From Veillonella sp. (lineage in GTDB: Bacteria; Bacillota; Negativicutes; Veillonellales; Veillonellaceae): DNA of 22,887 bases. How positions within the stretch are numbered: position 1 is the stretch's first letter; every line of letters starts with the position of its first letter. Shown piece after piece: positions 5,178 to 13,400 of this stretch. The position numbers and the translations under genes are program-made. The notes below the pieces were generated by a model. The model did not search any database, was not told the DNA's origin, and worked only from the letters and a program-made list of their open reading frames with translations. The stretch lies in assembly GCA_022737715.1 (NCBI GenBank), contig JAIITD010000013.1:1-22887 (forward strand), read 5' to 3'.

Positions 5178-8100
5178 ATGAATCGGTGGAGCCGTACAAA
5201 GCGCTATTTAGTATTATCTAGTGCAGTCGCATTGTGGTTGAATGCGCCGTTCGTTGTTTGGGCTGATAATGCGGCAGTTACTACTGATGTAGTTCATGTA
5301 AAGGGGACATGGGCGGAAGAACAAGCTAAACTAGAATCCCAACAAACGACAATTATTACTAAAAAGGATATTGCTAAGAAGCAAGCAAAATCTGTTGAGG
5401 ACATTGTGTTTTCTGAAACCGGTGTATCTAGAACGGTAGATTCTATGGGGCGTGTTGGTGTTTCTATTCGCGGTGCTGATCCGCGACACACATTAATTCT
5501 GGTAGATGGTCAACCTGTCATGGGGGATCTTGCAAAATACCAAGGTGCTGGTGATGAATTACAACGGCTTGGTACGGAAAATGTAGAACGCATTGAAATT
5601 ATTCAGGGGGCAGCCAGTGCTAAATATGGTTCTGATGCTATTGGTGGTGTTATCAATGTAATCACTAATAAACCGCGGAGCATACCGTCCGTACAATTTA
5701 ATGCAGAAGGCCGTAGAACCATGGGCGATGGAGACATAGTGCCATACTCCAATTTCTTTATGCGTGCCGATTCTGGATCCTTAGGAAAGTTTAAAATGAA
5801 TATTCATGGCAGTAAACGGGACATTATGCCTATATACGCTAGTGAAGCGCGGCGCTCTACTTCCATGACTAGCGATGAGGATCATGGTTTCTTAAAGAAT
5901 TCGTTACGCTATTATGGAACAAATTCTAATATTGGTCTTGCTGCTACTTATGATATTAACGATAAACAATCTTTAGCACTACGTGTGGAGCGATATAATG
6001 AGGATTTAGAACGTTATGTAAAGCGTAGTAACTCCTATATGGAGCCACAAGTTCACTATAAACGTGATTTAAATCGAAATAATCTAAATTTAAGCTATAA
6101 TGGTCGCAATGATAAAAGCTCGTGGAGAGCAGAGTTAAATTATACGCGTACAAAAGAAGATGATGTAACCTTAACAAGTGACTATGGCAATAGTACGTAT
6201 GAAGGTAAAAATACATTAAATTATGTAGATAATGTGGACCACCGCCAGTGGAATTTAACGCTTGGCGGAGATACGCAAATTAACAAAAAACACTTTTTGT
6301 CATATGGTGTAGGTTTTGTACGTGAAACCGGTGAAGGTAGCCGTCTTAAAAATGCGCCTACAACATATAAACGTCATATTGATCCATGGGATTATGATAA
6401 GAGTTTGGCCGTTAGAAATGGTGTGCCATCTTCAACTGTTTACGATCATTCTTTCAAAAAGAATGAAGCCGGTGTAGAGCAGTGGAATAAAGAAAAAGAA
6501 TGGTATAATGGCGATAAAAATGACGCTAGTACATTGCCAGAATTTACCTATGAGGACTACATTCGTTATCTAGATACGACCGGTAGTGATTCATCTGCTG
6601 TTATGGGCTTAGTTGATGGTCCTACGACAGAAAATTCCTTAAAAAATCGCAATCCTGAGGCATATGCACGGTACCAACAATTCGCTCGCCGTTTATTGGC
6701 AGAAAATCAAGCGTTTATCGCCGACTATCATGCTAATAAAGAAGGTAGAACCGATGCTAATGGCAAGTACTATCCTGCATTACATGATGCCTATTTGCCA
6801 AGTTTCTACTATGGTGCTGTATCTGATTTTGATTCTACGCAGTTGAAATTAAATGGTTCTTACTTTAAAGAAGAATATTTAAAACGTGTTAATCAACAAA
6901 CAGCAGGTCGTGCTGAAATTAAGAAACAAAATTTCTATATTCAAGATACTTGGCAAGTGAATAAAAACACTACATTGTCGCCGATTGTTCGACTAGACCA
7001 CAGTGATTTATTTGGATCTAACCTATCTTTCAATCTAGGTATGACTCATAATGTGAAAGGAAATCCACATCGCAGATTCAAGGCTAATGTAGGGACTAGT
7101 TATACTGAACCAGGTATGGGCGAACTATACTACAACTGGGAAATGTATGGCCCTAATATTACGTTTGCTACTATCGGAGGCGGGGAAGCGCGACTCGGTT
7201 GGTATTGGGTAGGCAATCCAAATCTTAAACCAGAAAAAGCGATGAACTTTGACCTATCCTTAGAGGGTGAAAATAAAAATACCTATGGAAAGGTGACAGT
7301 ATTCCACAATAATATTCGAAATTATATGTCTGTATATAATACAGGCTATCTAATGGATTTCTATCCTCAATATGATGAATCCACAAGCTATGGTGCTGCT
7401 AAATTCTCTCATGCACCTGATATGATTTATAGTTTCCGAAATATTGGTAAGGCACAAATTACAAGCCTTCAATTTGAGGTTAAGCAAAATTTAAATAAAC
7501 ACTGGAAGGCACGTCTTGGCTATACATATTTACGAGCTATCAATAAGACTGATAAAGATATGCCACGCGAACTATTAGATAAACCGCGTCATAAGGTTGA
7601 TATCGGTGTAGATTTTGAAGATCAAGCTAGTGGATGGAGTGGTAGCCTTTGGGGTGATTACTATATTCACATGCTGGATAGTAATTCCTTATCTGGCGGT
7701 GGCAATTATATGGTATCCTACGTGGATCCAGATAATTCGGATCGTTCCATTATTCGATATAACATGAATACGAAACGTTCTGCGGATATGTATGAACATA
7801 AGACATATGGCATTTGGAACTTTATGATTCAGAAAAAAATAGACAAGGATTCTCGCGTTTATTTTGGTATCGACAACATCTTTAATCATCGTGATGATGA
7901 CCGTGCTATGTCTGCTCGTGTATATCGTATTGGTTTGAACATGAAATTTGGTTTAGGTTCTGGTGAAAGCAAATCTAAACTCACAAAAGAACAACTGTTG
8001 GCTTTACCACCTGCTGTACTTGAAGGATTCTTAGCACGTCCATTTGATGAATCTAAGAAGAAGGGGGTAGAACTCGTAGGAGATTATCGGGTACGTTCCG

Positions 8101-10199
8101 ATAGCCATTTAGGCTCTAATCGTCCTGCCACAAAAATCACCCCTACAAGCTCTATCTCTGATGCGGCTACTAAAAACTTAGGTGATCCGAAAGAACATGG
8201 CTTGGAACAACGGATACGCGTTGGCGTTGATGCACGTTTAAATGATACAACTAATGTACGTGTCGTAGGTAGTGCATCTGGTCAAAGCGGTGTAGATAGC
8301 AGTCATGTTACAGAAGGTTCTAGTGGACTCAATAAACAACGCCTTGAAGAATTAGATGTAACGCATCATAGTGCTAAATGGGATCACAGTGTGGGCCGTA
8401 TTAGTGAATCTATGGGGGTTACCGGTTATTGGTTCAATAAAGAATACGATGGTGTTCGCAGTGTGTGGACTAATAAAAACACACAAGTACGTGTTGGTGC
8501 AGGTAGCTTTAAACATAGTACCGGCATTACAGATAGTGCATATACTCATGGTATTTATACGAAATTTAACCGCGTTCCAACTGTTGAGGAATTCATCGGT
8601 ATTGTAGGCGCTGCTGATGGTAGTAATCAAGAACTTGTTATTCCCAATGCACCGAATACGATTAATTTCTATCAACAATTGAAAGCCTTACATGACCAAG
8701 AGGTGGCATTAGCATCTGATTTAACAACATTAAAGCAGAATATTAGCGATTTGGAATCGGATATTTGGTCTAAGGAAAATCTTGATGGATGGACTGAAGC
8801 TCAATTGGCACCATTAAAAGCTAATTTAGCTAATATGCAAGCGTCGTTACCAGATGTAGAAGCACGTGTAGCTAAGGCACAAGAACCAATACGGACTGCT
8901 CAATTCGATGTGGTACGTCGGATGCAAGACATTGCGGTACAAGCATATGGCGCTGATGCGAATAAGCAAACTATTTTGATTCAAATGCCTGAAATACCAG
9001 TTAAAATGGTGTATAAGGATAAATACTATGATGAAGATACTGAGCAATGGGTTCCTGACGAAGGTACAATGAATGTAAATATTGCACCGGGTAAGTTGGG
9101 GTTAACTAAGAATGATCCATTGTATGAAGTGAAATTAAGTGATACATCCGTATTAGCCGATAATGGTAAGACATTCCTTGCCAACTGGTATGATAAGAAT
9201 AAGGATGCTATAAATGCGTCCTATCGTGCTAGAGCTGAAGAACGGGCTAAGCTTATCTTTAGTAAAGATGCGACTTATACTATTGAATTTGATGACTCTG
9301 CTTTGGATGGTTTGTCTGATAAAATTTATAAGGTTAATGCTATTGATGTTAAAGACTCTGGTATGTCAGATGTAATTAATGTAAATGGCAGTGCACACTA
9401 TCCAATGTTGATAGCATCCTATTTTAATAATATAACTCGTATGCTAGAAAGTGCAGATGGCCATAGTAGATTGCCAAGGGAAGCACTAGGTAAGTATACA
9501 GGTGCCATCATCCCTACAACTGGTGTCGTATTGCAAAGTGATACCATTCCTCCGATTGAAAAGGCTGCTTATGTACAAGTTAAACATATGGTAACTCCGC
9601 GTCTTGGCGTAGCTGCATGGTATTTACGTTCCTTTGGTGGTAGCGATTATCGATTCTATACAGCAAATGGTAACAGTACAGAAGCTCATGAGTTTAACAA
9701 TGTAGCCAATGTATTTGGTATCGGCGCTAAATATCAATTGAACCGTAATGCTAGTGTATCCTTTGATTATGGTCAAAATCGTAGTGATTTTGGTCGTTTC
9801 ATGAATGGCAATACGCATTATGAACATGTGGCTGGCACATCTACCTTTGATATGAAAGGTCGCGATGTTGGTGGTACACCTCATTTTTGGGCATTGCGTT
9901 TTGATATTGGAAAGGCGGACATGGAAAAAGCCGGCTCTTGGGAAGCCTTTGTAGATTATAAATATTTCTCTCATGGTTCCTTCTTTGGTGGCAATGGTAC
10001 TGAGGCAGTACCAGATCGTTATTTAGATGGTATTAAGAGCTTTACCTTTGGTGGTGGTTATGTACCGGCGAAGAATCTACTTTTACAAGCATACTATACA
10101 TTTGATGCGAAAGGCATCAACAAACGAGATACCTTATATGGGGCCGAAAACTTTAAACTTGGGAACTATACTCGTTTCCAAATGACATATAAATTCTAA
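5178..10199 (+). CDS. TonB-dependent receptor fused to a second, porin-like barrel (receptor 1)
   Basis: This is an outer-membrane protein of 1,673 residues, about twice a usual TonB-dependent receptor. Residues 1-29 are a signal peptide ending VWA. A TonB-box-like DVVHVKG follows at 37-43, then the plug at about 55-165 (SIRGADPRHTLILVDGQPV, IIQGAASAKYGSDAIGG). The receptor barrel runs to about 924 and closes with the beta-signal-like YRIGLNMKF. It carries YTEP (642-645) and NPNL (680-683), equivalents of the FRAP/NPNL motifs of heme receptors, but no His between them. After a linker, residues from about 963 resemble OmpM-type porin barrels of Negativicutes (VELVGDYRVR, GVTGYWFNKEYDGVRSVW), and the protein ends YTRFQMTYKF. 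A helical insertion of about 330 residues (roughly 1125-1455) with coiled-coil-like heptads splits this second barrel. GAGGAGG precedes the ATG. The ligand is probably heme or another iron complex. Confidence 0.88.
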   Translation: MNRWSRTKRYLVLSSAVALWLNAPFVVWADNAAVTTDVVHVKGTWAEEQAKLESQQTTIITKKDIAKKQAKSVEDIVFSETGVSRTVDSMGRVGVSIRGADPRHTLILVDGQPVMGDLAKYQGAGDELQRLGTENVERIEIIQGAASAKYGSDAIGGVINVITNKPRSIPSVQFNAEGRRTMGDGDIVPYSNFFMRADSGSLGKFKMNIHGSKRDIMPIYASEARRSTSMTSDEDHGFLKNSLRYYGTNSNIGLAATYDINDKQSLALRVERYNEDLERYVKRSNSYMEPQVHYKRDLNRNNLNLSYNGRNDKSSWRAELNYTRTKEDDVTLTSDYGNSTYEGKNTLNYVDNVDHRQWNLTLGGDTQINKKHFLSYGVGFVRETGEGSRLKNAPTTYKRHIDPWDYDKSLAVRNGVPSSTVYDHSFKKNEAGVEQWNKEKEWYNGDKNDASTLPEFTYEDYIRYLDTTGSDSSAVMGLVDGPTTENSLKNRNPEAYARYQQFARRLLAENQAFIADYHANKEGRTDANGKYYPALHDAYLPSFYYGAVSDFDSTQLKLNGSYFKEEYLKRVNQQTAGRAEIKKQNFYIQDTWQVNKNTTLSPIVRLDHSDLFGSNLSFNLGMTHNVKGNPHRRFKANVGTSYTEPGMGELYYNWEMYGPNITFATIGGGEARLGWYWVGNPNLKPEKAMNFDLSLEGENKNTYGKVTVFHNNIRNYMSVYNTGYLMDFYPQYDESTSYGAAKFSHAPDMIYSFRNIGKAQITSLQFEVKQNLNKHWKARLGYTYLRAINKTDKDMPRELLDKPRHKVDIGVDFEDQASGWSGSLWGDYYIHMLDSNSLSGGGNYMVSYVDPDNSDRSIIRYNMNTKRSADMYEHKTYGIWNFMIQKKIDKDSRVYFGIDNIFNHRDDDRAMSARVYRIGLNMKFGLGSGESKSKLTKEQLLALPPAVLEGFLARPFDESKKKGVELVGDYRVRSDSHLGSNRPATKITPTSSISDAATKNLGDPKEHGLEQRIRVGVDARLNDTTNVRVVGSASGQSGVDSSHVTEGSSGLNKQRLEELDVTHHSAKWDHSVGRISESMGVTGYWFNKEYDGVRSVWTNKNTQVRVGAGSFKHSTGITDSAYTHGIYTKFNRVPTVEEFIGIVGAADGSNQELVIPNAPNTINFYQQLKALHDQEVALASDLTTLKQNISDLESDIWSKENLDGWTEAQLAPLKANLANMQASLPDVEARVAKAQEPIRTAQFDVVRRMQDIAVQAYGADANKQTILIQMPEIPVKMVYKDKYYDEDTEQWVPDEGTMNVNIAPGKLGLTKNDPLYEVKLSDTSVLADNGKTFLANWYDKNKDAINASYRARAEERAKLIFSKDATYTIEFDDSALDGLSDKIYKVNAIDVKDSGMSDVINVNGSAHYPMLIASYFNNITRMLESADGHSRLPREALGKYTGAIIPTTGVVLQSDTIPPIEKAAYVQVKHMVTPRLGVAAWYLRSFGGSDYRFYTANGNSTEAHEFNNVANVFGIGAKYQLNRNASVSFDYGQNRSDFGRFMNGNTHYEHVAGTSTFDMKGRDVGGTPHFWALRFDIGKADMEKAGSWEAFVDYKYFSHGSFFGGNGTEAVPDRYLDGIKSFTFGGGYVPAKNLLLQAYYTFDAKGINKRDTLYGAENFKLGNYTRFQMTYKF

Positions 10200-10260
10200 A
10201 ATTTATAGTCATTTTAGTCCAAAACGTATATTTTTGGTCTATTCGGAGTAGATATACAAG

Positions 10261-10330
10261 ATACACTTTGTTAACATAAAACTGTAAATGATTTTCAATG
10301 TCATTGCAGTGTTGGCAAAGTGTATTTTTT
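10261..10330 (+). terminator. Hairpin with T tract after receptor 1 (terminator or attenuator)
   Basis: ATACACTTTGTTAAC (10261-10275) pairs at every one of 15 positions with GTTGGCAAAGTGTAT (10311-10325), using two G-U wobbles. Six T (10325-10330) follow. It corresponds to the hairpin at 5053-5123. The Fur-like site again sits in the loop. Confidence 0.65.
10284..10302. promoter_or_regulatory. Fur-box-like operator, copy 2
   Basis: The sequence is identical to 5078-5096 and matches 13 of 19 Fur consensus positions. The flanking bases are also identical (24 bases in all, 10283-10306). Such conservation, while surrounding bases drift, argues that the site is functional. Confidence 0.55.
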
Positions 10331-10408
10331 ATATGCCCGGAATATAGGATATAGGCTTTGTAAATTTATATGTATCGTTGAGAGAATTAGGATTGTGAGG
10401 AGGCAACA

Positions 10409-13400
10409 GTGAATCGATGGGAACGTACAAAACGCTATTTAGTCCTATCTAGTGCGGTTGCATTATGGCTAAATGCACCTCTCGTCGTTATGGCGGATAA
10501 TGCAGCCGTTACGACAGATGTAGTTCATGTACAAGGCACATGGGCTCAAGAAGAAGCAAAGTTAAATCCACAGCAAGTGCAAATCATTACCAAAAAAGAG
10601 ATTGAGAAGAAGCAGGCGAAGTCCGTCGAAGATATTATATTTACCCAAACGGGTGTTTCTAGAACCGTTGATGCCATGGGGCGCGTCGGTGTATCCATTC
10701 GCGGTGCAGAGGCTCGTCATACATTGATTCTTGTGGACGGGCAACCAGTACTTGGTGATTTTGATAAGTACTCTGGTGCCGCTGATGAAGTTCAACGGCT
10801 AGGTGCCGAAAATGTAGAACGCATTGAGGTTATTCAAGGTGCAGCCAGTGCTAAGTACGGCTCAGATGCCGTGGGCGGTGTCGTTAATATCATCACTAAG
10901 AAGGCTCTTAAAAAACCGACATTGCAGGTGAATGCGGAAGGTATGCGCCGCAAGAGCGATGGTGATTTATTCCCATTCCAAAACTTTTACATTCGTGCCG
11001 ATTCTGGACAGATGGGGAAATTAAAGGTTGGCTTATCCGGTAGTAAACGCGATTTAATGCCGGTTCTTGCATCTGTTAAACGCCGTGCATCGGGGATGGG
11101 TTTTGACTATGCAAAGCATAACTTTAAACCCAATGTGCTACGCTACTATGGCGATGCATCCGATATAGGTTTTGTAGCAACGTATGAAGCGAATAAGAAC
11201 AATAAATTTGAAATGCGTTTAAATCGATATACAGAAGACCTTGTACGAGACATTAAGCATTCTGATTCCGATTTAGAGCCGCAACAACATTTCAAACGAA
11301 CAGCAGACCGTAATACGATTAATCTTTCATGGAATGCTAAAGCTGGTAAAAGCGATTGGACAGTAGAAACAAACTATTCTCGTATCAAAGAGGATGACGT
11401 AGCACTTATCAATTATACGGGCCGATCATCTTATGAAGGTTCTAATGAGTTACGGTATATTGACAATATCGATCATCGTCAATTAGATGTTCGACTCAAT
11501 GCGAATACGCAGCTTAATAATAAGCATCGTCTTAGTTATGGTGTTAGCTATGCTCGTGAAGAAGGATCTGGCAGCCGTCTAAAGAGTTCCCCTAATACGA
11601 GTACCATGTATATCGACCCTTGGGCGTATGATAAGAGCTTACTTGTCGATAAGCTAGATCGTCTTGTGCGTAAAAAAGGGGATAACAGTGTTAAGGTTTA
11701 TTCCCATATTCATGACTATAAATTCATAAACTCTAGTAGCGGTATGCCGCAATGGGATATGGATTATGAATACTATGGTGCTGAAACAGATGCTCAGAAA
11801 CCGGGGATTACATATGATGATTATGTAAATTATGGTTTATCTGAAGGGGCTATTAGCTCTTGGTCTAGTACATCTCCTAATAATCAACCTATATCCGATG
11901 ATTTTAGAAATCGTTATAATGCATTAAAATCTCGATTAGAAGCAGAAAATCCGGATATGGCTAATACTCGTTCAAATATCGTAGGTGACTACTTTAAATA
12001 TGGCGAGTCTAGTGATCCTGAAATGCGTAAAAAAGCACCTAAACTAAATGGCAAGGCCTTCTTAGAAGAGTATCGCAATCGCGACCAACGCTTGACGACT
12101 GGTCAAGGTACAATTCGTAAGATGAATGCTTATATCTCCGATACGTGGCAAGTGAATAAAAATCTTACATTTGTTCCTATTATCCGACTAGATAATAGCA
12201 GTTTGTTTGGTTCTAATTTATCAGCTTCCATGGGGATGACCTATAATGTGAAAGGCAACCCTCATCGTCGATTTAAGGCCAATGTCGGCACTGGTTATAC
12301 TGAACCTGGTATGGGCGAACTATGGTATAACTGGGAAATGTATGCATCTAATCCAGTAGGTATTGGTGTTGCAAAACTCGGTTGGTATTGGGCAGGTAAT
12401 CCAAATTTAAAACCTGAAAAATCGCTCAACATTGATATGAGTTTAGAAGGGGAAAATAAAAACACCTATGCTCGTGTTGGTGTATTCCATAACCGCATCA
12501 AAAACTATATGTCGGTTTATTTCACTGGTGAATTCCAAGATTTTGCACCATATTTGAAAGGTGACGCAAAATACCAACGCGCTCCGGATATGATTTACAG
12601 CTTTAAGAATATCGGTATGGCTGAAATCACAGGCCTTCAAGCAGAAGTTCAACAAAAATTCGGCAAATATTGGTCCGGTAAATTAGGATATACCTATTTA
12701 CATGCGATTAATAAGAGCGACCCAACTATGCCTCGTCAATTATTGGATAAACCGGTACATAAGGTAGATATTGGTGTCACCTATGACAATCCAAAAACTG
12801 GTTGGAATGGATCTATTTGGGGTGATTATTATATCAATATGCTAGATAGTAACACCTTAAATAATGGTGGTAACTACTGGCCAGATATTTTATCCGGTGA
12901 TGCAGGCGTATACAAAAAGCAAGTTTACCAAAAGAAAACATTTGGTATTTGGAACTTAATGGTTCAAAAACGATTTAATAAGAATGCCATGATGTACTTT
13001 GGTATTAACAATATCTTTAATCATCGCGATGATGACCGAGCAACGCAAGAACGTGTATATCGTATCGGCGTTAACCTCAAATTTGGCGGTGGCGATGCTA
13101 AGACTACGCCAATCGGAAAAGATAGTAATAAAGTCGCAAATGGCAGCGTAACTAATGGCGCATCCGGTAGTGAAGGGGGCGTACAAAATATATCCGAAGT
13201 TGTTAAATTAACTGACTTTATTCGTCCTGATTTTGATACAACCAAGGAACGTGGCATTGAGTTTATCGGCGATTATCGTGCGCGCTGGATGTCTCATGAT
13301 GGTTCCAATCGTCCGCAATCCCCATTCCGCTCTAATTCAGCCATCGGTTCTGCTAAGGCGAATATGTATGATTCTAATCGACATAGCTTTGAACAACGGA

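Larger units (their letters stand above)
10218..10330 (+). promoter_or_regulatory. Leader element, copy 2, upstream of receptor 2
   Basis: This is a near-copy of the element at 5011-5123, between the two receptor genes. CCAAAA (10219-10224) pairs with TTTTGG (10232-10237) around CGTATAT. The conserved TTCGGAGTAGATAT follows, then the hairpin with the identical 24-base core at 10283-10306. The bases that differ in the hairpin arms preserve pairing. The presence of the element between two same-strand paralogs suggests that leader and gene were duplicated as one unit and that receptor 2 can be expressed independently of receptor 1. Confidence 0.65.
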
